From assembly GCA_902565325.1 (NCBI GenBank), contig CACFEM010000020.1, forward strand, positions 1 through 14,272: DNA of 14,272 bases, written 5' to 3'. Both the position numbers and the translations under genes were made by a program. Source of the DNA: an uncultured Pelagibacteraceae bacterium (GTDB lineage: Bacteria; Pseudomonadota; Alphaproteobacteria; Pelagibacterales; Pelagibacteraceae). Positions 1 through 6,299 of this stretch are shown in pieces (position 1 is the stretch's first letter; each line of letters opens with the position of its first letter). Below the pieces are notes generated by a model. It was not told where the DNA came from. It ran no database searches and worked only from the letters and a program-made list of their open reading frames with translations.

Positions 1-1
1 T

Positions 2-817
2 GGATGGAATTTAACTGATGAATTAATAATCAATTGGTTAGATATATTAAATGATAATTCTTTAATTAAAAAAGATAACAAAATTTTATTTGGAGCATTT
101 GGAAAAACAACAGAAGATGTTCTAAGACGGACAGATATCATAGAAAAATATATAATTAAGAATGGATCCTCTGCAGGTTTTTTTGGATTAACTTTATGTG
201 CTCCTGTTGATGAAAACATCAAACAAGAAGAAATTATTTCACATTTTAAGCGTATCATTGAAAATACACATTTACCAATTTCTATCTATCAATTACCTCA
301 AGTAGTAAAGTGTAAAATTGAACCTGAAACATTAAAAATATTAAAAGATAATTTTCACGATAGAATTCAATTATTTAAGGACACTAGTGGTGAGGATGAT
401 GTTGTTAATTCTGGAATAAATTTTAATGATTTAATATTTTTAAGAGGAGCAGAGGAAAATTATTTTGATCATTTACAACCACACGGAAAATATGATGGAT
501 TTTTATTAAGCTCAGCTAATTGTTTTGGAAAAATTTTAAGAGAAATTTGTAATAATGTTGCAAACGGTAATTTTGAAGATGCAGAAAAGATGTCCCAAGA
601 ACTAAGTGATATAATTAGAGTTTCATTTTCAGAGGGTCAAAAACTAGATTTTGGAAACCCTTTTTCTAATGTAAATAAAGCCTTTGCTCATGTATTGATT
701 AATAAAGATAATCTTAGCTGCAAAACATGTTTTGATAGAAATATACCTGTTGAGTTTCTAAATGATATGTTTTTATTGTTAGCTAAATACAATTTAACAA
801 AATCTTTAAACGTATAA
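2..817 (+). CDS. Dihydrodipicolinate synthase / N-acetylneuraminate lyase family (DapA-like) aldolase, 5'-truncated by window edge
   Basis: The reading frame is open from base 2 to a TAA at 815-817, giving 271 visible residues. Against a typical 290-300-residue family member, roughly the first 45-60 residues, including the GTTGE motif region, lie outside the window. Visible Schiff-base TIM-barrel landmarks are IYQLPQ at fragment residues 95-100 (catalytic-Tyr region), LFKDTSG at 124-130 whose Lys126 is the expected Schiff-base lysine, and the late-barrel segment YDGFLLSSAN at 164-173. Family members condense or cleave pyruvate-containing 2-oxo acids. This protein is divergent (Gln in the usual YNxP position, a C-terminal CKTC pair), so I do not call it true DapA; an aldolase or lyase of sugar-acid type is equally possible. 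It converges on the operon at 841-4919 with only 23 bases between. The family call is firm; the substrate is unknown. Confidence 0.85.
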   Translation, partial: GWNLTDELIINWLDILNDNSLIKKDNKILFGAFGKTTEDVLRRTDIIEKYIIKNGSSAGFFGLTLCAPVDENIKQEEIISHFKRIIENTHLPISIYQLPQVVKCKIEPETLKILKDNFHDRIQLFKDTSGEDDVVNSGINFNDLIFLRGAEENYFDHLQPHGKYDGFLLSSANCFGKILREICNNVANGNFEDAEKMSQELSDIIRVSFSEGQKLDFGNPFSNVNKAFAHVLINKDNLSCKTCFDRNIPVEFLNDMFLLLAKYNLTKSLNV

Positions 818-840
818 ATTAGATCTTAATTTTAGTATTT

Positions 841-1230
841 TCAGCCTATCAAAATTTGATTCATGATACGTCCTGGATAAAGTGTAAAAAAACCTGCTAC
901 GATTAAGGCGAAAAAATATAAAGCAATCATTGTTTGTTTATGACGTTTAACATTTCCAACACGTACATAATAAATACCAACACCAAGTGTAAAAATTGTC
1001 AACAAACTCAACAAATGTATAGGACTATAAGCACCCCATAATTTTATTTCATGTATAAAAAAAGAAGTAATTGCTACAAACATCATTATGCCTATCCATA
1101 TACGACCTAACAATTTATGAATGGTTCCACCTTTTTTCATAGAAAGTTGTATGCCACCTAAAATTATAGCAATCATTGCCATAATAGCATGAACTGGTAT
1201 GGGGTGAGTTTCATTAAACAACAAAGTCAT
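841..1230 (-). CDS. DUF2306 family small integral membrane protein
   Basis: This is a 129-residue, strongly hydrophobic protein with about four membrane helices: residues 12-30, 45-62, 70-90 and 100-120. The pattern matches DUF2306: an N-terminal HAIMAMIAIILGGIQL helix, KGGTIHKLLGRIW, a SFFIHEIKL segment, SPIHLLSLLTI, a basic VKRHKQTM loop and the C-terminal TLYPGRIMNQ motif. Conserved His residues (HK, IHE, PIH, RHK) sit near helix ends, which would suit haem or metal binding, but no function is established from the sequence. The start lies six bases after the stop of the FrhB-like gene, with a weak AAGAAG in front, so it is read as the last gene of the 4919-841 operon. Its place downstream of redox enzymes may or may not be functional. 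Confidence 0.85.
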   Translation of the reverse strand: MTLLFNETHPIPVHAIMAMIAIILGGIQLSMKKGGTIHKLLGRIWIGIMMFVAITSFFIHEIKLWGAYSPIHLLSLLTIFTLGVGIYYVRVGNVKRHKQTMIALYFFALIVAGFFTLYPGRIMNQILIG

Positions 1231-1236
1231 GTCTTC

Positions 1237-2451
1237 TTAATTTCCTAATCTCTTTGAAACACCTTGCTCTTGTTCTTTGTTGAACTCATCATCATTTAAA
1301 TTATACAACTCTTCTATTCTAAGGTTTTTAGTTGTAATTGACGGCACATTTTTATTTTTCATTCCAAGATGTCTTGCATAAACTGCTTGTTTTTTACTGG
1401 TTTGATGGGGTTGGAAATCTTTAATATCTTCAATGGTTACTTTATCTCCTTCAACAAGATATCCACTTTCTACTGCTTCATTAAAAACTTTAATGCCTTT
1501 TTTAGTTCGCATCACTGCAGCATTAAAACCTTCATCTTCTCCTTTAGGTGAGCCCCCTCTCCACGTATCTAGAGCTGCAATATCAGAACTTTCTCCAATT
1601 GCATCGGGGCATATTTTACATCTAAATGGAACTTTCCAATTACTTTCATCGCCCCAAAAAGAATTATAATCTTTATCAAACTCTCTTTGATCTTTTGTTT
1701 TGATATACATTCTTCCAGGGTTACCAAATCCTCTGTATCTAAATTCTTCTAACTCTCGTTCTTTAACATCAAAGCTATCAATAAATTCTTGTGATTTTGT
1801 AAGTTCTTGAAAGCCTCCACAGACAAGAGTGAATATATATTTACAATACTGATCAACTCTTTGATCTGATTTAGCAAGCAATCTGATGGCCCCTGCATCA
1901 CAAGGTTTTCCAACAAAAGCAAAGATTTGTTTTTTATCTAAAGCTTTATGAAATTCACTTAAAGGTGAGGATGGACCATATCTTGATCTACTTTCACAGT
2001 TAATTAAGTCCTCTTTATTATAACTATATTTTACAATGTTTCGCATAGGGTTATCTTTGTCCCCTGCTGTATGCATAATAAAGTCAACTTTCTTTTTTTC
2101 TAATAAATATAAAGACAAACCATTTAACAAACCTCCTGTAGAACTTTGAAATCTAATCTTTGGATCTGTGGACCATGAATAATATAAATCAAAATAATTT
2201 CCCCAAACCAAATCTTTATTGGATCCCTCATTTTCTTCATGATTTTCAGGACCTTCTGCAATAACACCAGGACAGACTTTTTTAATTTCCTCTAAAGTTT
2301 CATTTGTAATTGGTGTTAATTCTTTAGGTTCTAAATTACCTTTGTCACTCATCTCCATTTCAAGAGAATTTCCTGCAATACTTTTACAAAGACCACAGCC
2401 AATACAAAGGCCATTCTTTACAATATCATCTAAAGAATTAATTTTCGTCAT
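1237..2451 (-). CDS. Coenzyme F420 hydrogenase/dehydrogenase beta-subunit (FrhB/FdhB) family iron-sulfur flavoprotein
   Basis: This 404-residue protein has both FrhB domains. The N-terminal part carries a ferredoxin-like CIGCGLC motif (Cys16, 19, 22) with a distal CPG (Cys60). The SSTGG motif at 103-107, RYGPSSPL at 157-164 and FVGKPCDAGAIR at 179-190 are typical of FrhB-N. FrhB-C shows FRCKICPD at 277-283 (Cys278, Cys281) followed by SSDIAALDTWRGG. Cys184, Cys211, Cys278 and Cys281 are candidate ligands for a second cluster. Relatives move electrons between Fe-S/flavin centres and a substrate, including F420-reducing hydrogenase subunits, 7-hydroxymethyl-chlorophyll a reductase and divinyl reductase. 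An alphaproteobacterium of this kind is not expected to make F420, so a ferredoxin-linked reductase or dehydrogenase is more likely. The ATG overlaps the aldolase stop by one base (TAATG) and has AAAGAG upstream. The family is clear; the substrate is unknown. Confidence 0.88.
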   Translation of the reverse strand: MTKINSLDDIVKNGLCIGCGLCKSIAGNSLEMEMSDKGNLEPKELTPITNETLEEIKKVCPGVIAEGPENHEENEGSNKDLVWGNYFDLYYSWSTDPKIRFQSSTGGLLNGLSLYLLEKKKVDFIMHTAGDKDNPMRNIVKYSYNKEDLINCESRSRYGPSSPLSEFHKALDKKQIFAFVGKPCDAGAIRLLAKSDQRVDQYCKYIFTLVCGGFQELTKSQEFIDSFDVKERELEEFRYRGFGNPGRMYIKTKDQREFDKDYNSFWGDESNWKVPFRCKICPDAIGESSDIAALDTWRGGSPKGEDEGFNAAVMRTKKGIKVFNEAVESGYLVEGDKVTIEDIKDFQPHQTSKKQAVYARHLGMKNKNVPSITTKNLRIEELYNLNDDEFNKEQEQGVSKRLGN

Positions 2452-3182
2452 TACTCTTTATAAGATGGGTCTTTTGCATCACATCTTCTAAGTAATGCTG
2501 GCCACTCGTTTAAACCTGGAGAAAATAAATCATATTGTTTTTGAGATAATTTCCACATTTCTTCTGTTGCTCTTTCAAGAGGTAAACCTGATGCAGTTGC
2601 TTGTACTGCAACTTCACACATTCTAATTGCATAATACATATTCATAAAAGCTTCTCCTGCCGTTGCACCAACAGTAAGAAGGCCGTGGTTTTTCATGATT
2701 AAAACCTTGTTGTCTCCCATGTTTTCAGCAATTCTTACTCTCTCATCTTTATTAATCGATAGCCCTTCCCACTCATGGTAACCAACTTTTCCATAAAGCA
2801 TTGAACTATCTTGAACTAAATGAGGAATACCATCTTTCAATGCCGTTGCAGCTAAAGCTGAAGGAGGATGTGCATGAAAGACAAATTTAGCATTTGGATG
2901 ATTTAGATGAATAGCACTATGAATAATAAAACCTGCAGTATTAGCTTTTTCAGGTCCTTCTAAAACTTTACCATGCTCATCAACTTTAATTAAATTTGAT
3001 GCTTTTACTTCTTCATATAACAAGCCCATCTCATGCATAAAAAAAGTATGATCTGTTCCAGGTGCTCTTGCGGTGATATGGTTCCAAACTGTATCATCCC
3101 AACCCATCATGTTGGTTAATCTAAACATGGCTGCAAGATCTACTCTTACTTTCCAATCTGCTTCGCTTATATTGTTTTTCAT
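2451..3182 (-). CDS. Class II aldolase/adducin family protein
   Basis: This 243-residue protein has the fold's metal-site signatures: FHAHPPSA with His103 and His105, and MKNHGLLTVG with His166, expected to bind a divalent metal (Zn or similar). SMLYGKVGYHEWEGL at 127-141 is typical of the adducin-like branch. The position matching the catalytic Glu of L-fuculose-phosphate aldolase (Glu73, PSSEWRFH) falls at Gly84 in NTAGFIIH, so a classical retro-aldol mechanism is doubtful. Members lacking this Glu include decarboxylases and proteins of unknown activity. Its ATG overlaps the upstream dehydrogenase stop as ATGA, and a near-consensus AAAGGAGG lies four bases ahead, so translation should be efficient. 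It is the third gene of a five-gene operon. I infer cleavage or decarboxylation of a hydroxy or oxo acid, but no substrate can be named. Confidence 0.9.
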   Translation of the reverse strand: MKNNISEADWKVRVDLAAMFRLTNMMGWDDTVWNHITARAPGTDHTFFMHEMGLLYEEVKASNLIKVDEHGKVLEGPEKANTAGFIIHSAIHLNHPNAKFVFHAHPPSALAATALKDGIPHLVQDSSMLYGKVGYHEWEGLSINKDERVRIAENMGDNKVLIMKNHGLLTVGATAGEAFMNMYYAIRMCEVAVQATASGLPLERATEEMWKLSQKQYDLFSPGLNEWPALLRRCDAKDPSYKE

Positions 3183-4075
3183 CTTCCCTCCTTTGAAAAA
3201 GTTAATTTATTATTTTGTTCTAAAAGTTTAATCACTTTTAAGTGATTAGAATTTGGTCCATATTTTTTAATTGCTTTGTTATAAATTTTTGAAGTTAAGT
3301 TCATTATTGGTAGTTTTAATTTTTGAAGTTTAATAATTTCATTAGCAAGATTTAAATCTTTCATCGATAAACCTAAAAAGAAAGATGGATCATAGTCTCC
3401 ATTGATCATGTTAGGGCCGTATCTTGTTGAAGTATAACCACCACTTGCACTTTTATCGATAATCTCTAACATTGTTTTTGGTTTAATCCCTGACTTTACC
3501 CCAAGCATCAGCGATTCTGAGAGTGATAAATAATTTAAATAACAAAGGCTAACTTGTGCAATTTTAGCAGCATAACCAGCACCTGGTTTATTTAGATAAT
3601 AAATATTTTTACCCAATATATTAAAAACAAACTTAAGCTTATTAACTGTCTTTTTATTACCACCAATAAATATTGATAAATCTCCTGATTGAGCCTTTAA
3701 ATTTCCACCTGATATCGTTGCATCAACAAATTGATTTATTTTTTTACTTAACTTTTGTTTTAAAAGATTAAAGCAAGTTAAAGAATTGGTAGAACAATCA
3801 ATCCAAATTTTATTGTTACCTAATTGATGTATGATTTTACTTTTACCAATTGATAATGCTTTAATTTGTTTTGGTCCGGGAACGCAGGTGATAATTACAT
3901 CAGAAAATTTGATTAATTCATCTAATGAGCTTGTTGCTTTACCTTTTTTAGATTTAAATTGTTTTAAAGATTTAGGACTTACATCGTAACCCAATAAATC
4001 TATTTTTTTAGATTTATGTAAGTTTAATGCCATTGGCATCCCCATATTTCCTAAACCAATAAAACCTATTTTCAT
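3179..4075 (-). CDS. NAD(P)-dependent 3-hydroxyisobutyrate dehydrogenase family (beta-hydroxyacid) oxidoreductase
   Basis: This 298-residue protein matches the family's usual length. The N-terminal Rossmann fold opens with GFIGLGNMGMPMA (GxGxxG at residues 7-12). Asp31 at the end of beta-2 (GYDVS) favours NAD over NADP. The substrate loop DATISGG is at 118-124, the catalytic Lys is Lys171 in GAGYAAKIAQ, and the C-terminal helical domain has SGGYTSTRYG at 211-220 and SMKDLNLA at 237-244. The canonical Asn three residues after the lysine is Gln174 here. The family oxidises beta-hydroxyacids such as 3-hydroxyisobutyrate, tartronate semialdehyde and 6-phosphogluconate, so substrate choice cannot be fixed. 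One base separates it from the dioxygenase gene, and it overlaps the aldolase start by four bases; its last codons hold the aldolase's Shine-Dalgarno sequence. Lysine-rich composition fits low-GC drift. Confidence 0.9.
   Translation of the reverse strand: MKIGFIGLGNMGMPMALNLHKSKKIDLLGYDVSPKSLKQFKSKKGKATSSLDELIKFSDVIITCVPGPKQIKALSIGKSKIIHQLGNNKIWIDCSTNSLTCFNLLKQKLSKKINQFVDATISGGNLKAQSGDLSIFIGGNKKTVNKLKFVFNILGKNIYYLNKPGAGYAAKIAQVSLCYLNYLSLSESLMLGVKSGIKPKTMLEIIDKSASGGYTSTRYGPNMINGDYDPSFFLGLSMKDLNLANEIIKLQKLKLPIMNLTSKIYNKAIKKYGPNSNHLKVIKLLEQNNKLTFSKEGR
3187..3194 (-). promoter_or_regulatory. Strong Shine-Dalgarno site for the class II aldolase gene
   Basis: The minus strand reads AAAGGAGG here, ending four bases before the ATG at 3182-3180. 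It lies inside the last codons (Ser-Lys-Glu-Gly-Arg-stop) of the upstream dehydrogenase. It is close to a perfect anti-16S complement and, with the ATGA stop/start overlap, fixes the start and indicates coupled, efficient translation. Confidence 0.85.
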
Positions 4076-4076
4076 A

Positions 4077-4919
4077 TCAATCCATTAACCCATCTACTTC
4101 AACATTATTTCGCTCATAATGAATTGGAAGTGCTTTACCGTAAACTTGTTTAGAGTGCTCTGGTTTGTTTACTCTGTAATTATCTTTTACATATGTTGGT
4201 AATGCAATGTAACGAGAAGTATTCCCTTCTATTTTTGTAACTCTATGCATTGAAAATCTTCCTTTAAATATTTGAAGATCCCCTGGTTGAAGGTCTAATG
4301 ATTTAACTTTATCTCTTGAACCTCGAAGAACTTTAGTAACCTCATCAAAGTTTTCATTTTCAACACTTCTTAAATCAGGTGAGTATTCAAACAATCCTCC
4401 CTTTTCAGCTTTTTGAACTAAAATACTTAAAGTAAATTCATTTCCATCAAAGTGCCAAGGAAAGTAATGATCCTTATGCATGATACTATATGGATTTTTT
4501 CCTAAAGGATCCGACCATCTATAAAGAGGAAAAACTCCTAAACTATCTGAAACAAATTTTAGCATTTCTTCAGACTCGTAAATTTTATTTAAATCAGATT
4601 GCTCTTCTAAATCATCTGAATTGATGTATCCGCTTTCTCGAAATGAAAAAACTCTTTTTGGATGATCTTTAGATAAATTTTCATCATCTTTTGAAAAGTA
4701 AGGGTTATGATGATCTTTAGTCCAATGAGTTTTAGGAAGATTTCTTTCAACTTCTTCCTTCATTCTTTTCAAAGATTCGCTAAGTACAAATTTTGGAAGT
4801 ACACAGCATCCATCTTTATCAAGTAGCTTTCTATTTTTAGCAATTAAATCTTGATACTCTCTAGATCCTGTCTGATCAATTGGGTAATCTCTTAAGTTTA
4901 CAATATTTTTTATTTCCAT
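4077..4919 (-). CDS. Phytanoyl-CoA dioxygenase (PhyH)-like Fe(II)/2-oxoglutarate-dependent oxygenase
   Basis: This 280-residue protein has the double-stranded beta-helix iron site. The H-x-D is in WHFDGNEFTLS (His156, Asp158), the distal histidine is in SMHRVTK (His225), and Arg236 in NTSRYIALPTY is the expected 2-oxoglutarate carboxylate ligand. GGLFEYSPDLR at 174-184 and LQPGDLQIFKGR at 210-221 are typical core strands. Such enzymes hydroxylate an unactivated carbon using O2 and 2-oxoglutarate. It is the first gene of the operon, transcribed away from yajQ, with a strong AAAGGAG four bases before the ATG. As leading gene it may supply the hydroxyl that the following dehydrogenase oxidises; that is inference. 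No marker for a specific substrate (ectoine, phosphonate, phytanoyl-CoA) is visible. Confidence 0.88.
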   Translation of the reverse strand: MEIKNIVNLRDYPIDQTGSREYQDLIAKNRKLLDKDGCCVLPKFVLSESLKRMKEEVERNLPKTHWTKDHHNPYFSKDDENLSKDHPKRVFSFRESGYINSDDLEEQSDLNKIYESEEMLKFVSDSLGVFPLYRWSDPLGKNPYSIMHKDHYFPWHFDGNEFTLSILVQKAEKGGLFEYSPDLRSVENENFDEVTKVLRGSRDKVKSLDLQPGDLQIFKGRFSMHRVTKIEGNTSRYIALPTYVKDNYRVNKPEHSKQVYGKALPIHYERNNVEVDGLMD

Positions 4920-5192
4920 AATTCTCCTTTAATTAAAATTAATTTTTTAAATAAAGAAGTGATTACAATTTCGTGGGTGTTGAAGAATTTATATGATTTT
5001 TACAGTCTATTTTTTTGAGTAATAAATTAAATAGATTAGATGATAACTTAGTACTCAAACCAACTCTAGCTAGTCTATGACAATGAGTAAAAAGGTTAAG
5101 ATTCATGGTTAAACGGTATTATATTTTCTACTCCAGGTAAACAAATTTTAATTATAAAATAATCGAAAATTACATTATTATAGAGAGAAATA
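4920..5192. promoter_or_regulatory. Divergent intergenic region holding the promoters of the dioxygenase operon (-) and yajQ (+)
   Basis: At 273 bases this is the only sizeable spacer in the window. It must hold promoters for both flanking genes. No clean -35/-10 pair stands out against the AT-rich background; a TATAAA-like box at 5153-5158 is a possible -10 for yajQ. Two 19-base units, 5004-5022 and 5072-5090, share AGTCTAT-N5-TGAGTAA with identical spacing and unrelated middles. TTTGAGTA at 5014-5021 is an exact inverted repeat of TACTCAAA at 5052-5059. A 47-codon frame (5106-4963, minus) has no Shine-Dalgarno sequence and no protein-like features. No riboswitch or tRNA was recognised. Confidence 0.5.
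4924..4930 (-). promoter_or_regulatory. Strong Shine-Dalgarno site for the PhyH-like dioxygenase gene
   Basis: The minus strand reads AAAGGAG followed by AATT and the ATG at 4919-4917. It supports that start. It contrasts with most other genes in this window, which have no recognisable Shine-Dalgarno sequence. Confidence 0.85.
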
Positions 5193-5678
5193 ATGCCGTC
5201 ATTTGATGTAATAAGCAAAATTAATTATCAAGAATTTGATAATGCTTTAGCTAATTGTTTAAGAGAAATCAGTAATCGATACGATTTTAAAGGACTTCAT
5301 ATTTCAATTGAACGAAAAGATAAAACGGTGACTACCATTGCCCCTGATGAATTAAAATTAAAGCAAGTAAATGAATTATTACAAACCCATTTAGTTAGAA
5401 GAAAAGTAGATCCTAGAGTATTAGAGATTAAAAGCTCTGAAGGAGCTTCAGGAGGATCCATTAGACAAGTCAGTGAATTAAAAGAAGGTATTAGCCAAGA
5501 AAATGCTAAAAAAGTTATTGCTGATATTAAAAAACTTAAACTTAAAATTCAGATTAAAATTCAAGGCGATGAATTAAGAGTAGATGGCAAAAAGAAAGAT
5601 GATCTTCAAGAAGCCATAGCTGCAATCAAAGGAATTGATATAGGTCTTCCAATTGATTTTGTTAATTTTAGAGACTAA
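5193..5678 (+). CDS. yajQ: YajQ family (DUF520) nucleotide-binding protein
   Basis: This 161-residue protein agrees with the usual length of about 163. It begins MPSFDVISKINYQEFDNAL, the family's hallmark N-terminus, followed by EISNRYDFKG, a central LVRRKVDPRVLEIKSSEGASGGS, and the C-terminal KLKIQIKIQGDELRV, KKKDDLQEAI and LPIDFVNFRD. The fold is two ferredoxin-like domains. Family members bind nucleic acid or nucleotides, and a Xanthomonas homologue is a cyclic-di-GMP effector acting on transcription; whether that ligand applies here is unknown. A weak AGAGA lies ahead of the ATG. It is a single-gene unit divergent from the dioxygenase operon, and its TAA abuts the convergent SRAP stop with no spacer. 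Confidence 0.95.
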   Translation: MPSFDVISKINYQEFDNALANCLREISNRYDFKGLHISIERKDKTVTTIAPDELKLKQVNELLQTHLVRRKVDPRVLEIKSSEGASGGSIRQVSELKEGISQENAKKVIADIKKLKLKIQIKIQGDELRVDGKKKDDLQEAIAAIKGIDIGLPIDFVNFRD

Positions 5679-6299
5679 TTAAACTTTTTGAATTAAAGAA
5701 GCGCTATTATTTGTAGGTTTATTAACATCTTTTGATACTTCATGAAAAATTAAATTAGGAATTTTACGTTCCTTTAAAAATGTAGAACCTTGTAATTCTA
5801 AATTTAAATAACGATTAATATCAGCTTGATTTAAAATAACCGGTTGTCTGTGATGAATTTCATTTATATTTTCTTTAGCTTCCTCTGTAATTAAACAAAA
5901 CTGATCATTTTCAAAGATACCGGCAAAAAAAATAGGATTTGTATCTTCACGGGTAAAATAATGAGGAGTTTTTTCTTTCTCTTCCCTTTTCCACTCATAA
6001 AAACCATCTGCAACTGCAACACATCGGTTGTTTTTTATCAATTTTTTAAATGAAACCTTTTCGTCAATGGTCTCAAGTCTTGCATTAATCAAAGCTTTAA
6101 AATCTTTGTCTTTAGCCCATCCTGGAACCAAACCCCATTGTAGATTTTCTAAAGTATTTCCATTTTTATATTTTTTTATGACAGGCAGTTTTTGATATGG
6201 ATGAGCGTTATAGTTTTCAGTATCTTCAACCTGAATTGCAGATTTTACTAATTTATTTGTTTTTGTTACGGGGTTTTTTACTACGTATCTTCCACACAT
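5679..6299 (-). CDS. yedK: SRAP (SOS response-associated peptidase) family protein, YedK/HMCES-like abasic-site crosslinker
   Basis: This 206-residue cytoplasmic protein starts MCGRYVV, placing the catalytic Cys2 at the mature N-terminus as the family requires. Other active-site landmarks are YNAHPYQ (Asn31), NARLET at 72-77, ADGFYEWKR (Glu102) and IHHRQPVIL (His149). The family covalently caps abasic sites in single-stranded DNA through Cys2 to form a stable thiazolidine crosslink that protects the lesion. The usual HDRMP motif reads HHRQP here, so Asp to His and Met to Gln are local substitutions; the catalytic His is kept. The ATG overlaps the stop of the TPR gene by one base (TAATG), so it is translationally coupled as the last gene of the tesA-led unit. 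No LexA-type operator is visible nearby. Confidence 0.92.
   Translation of the reverse strand: MCGRYVVKNPVTKTNKLVKSAIQVEDTENYNAHPYQKLPVIKKYKNGNTLENLQWGLVPGWAKDKDFKALINARLETIDEKVSFKKLIKNNRCVAVADGFYEWKREEKEKTPHYFTREDTNPIFFAGIFENDQFCLITEEAKENINEIHHRQPVILNQADINRYLNLELQGSTFLKERKIPNLIFHEVSKDVNKPTNNSASLIQKV

Noticed and set aside
816..832. Inverted repeat AAATTA-GATCT-TAATTT between the DapA-like and DUF2306 genes, possible bidirectional terminator
   Set aside because: The stem is only six A/T pairs with no GC and the following T-run is short. Such repeats are expected by chance in this composition.
1369..1669. Two plus-strand frames of 60 and 78 codons
   Set aside because: Antisense to the FrhB-like gene, which has clear family motifs across this stretch; no protein-like features in the shadows.
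5077..5112. Short plus-strand frame MTMSKKVKIHG in the divergent spacer
   Set aside because: Eleven codons, no Shine-Dalgarno sequence, overlaps the repeat unit at 5072-5090; too short to support as a gene.
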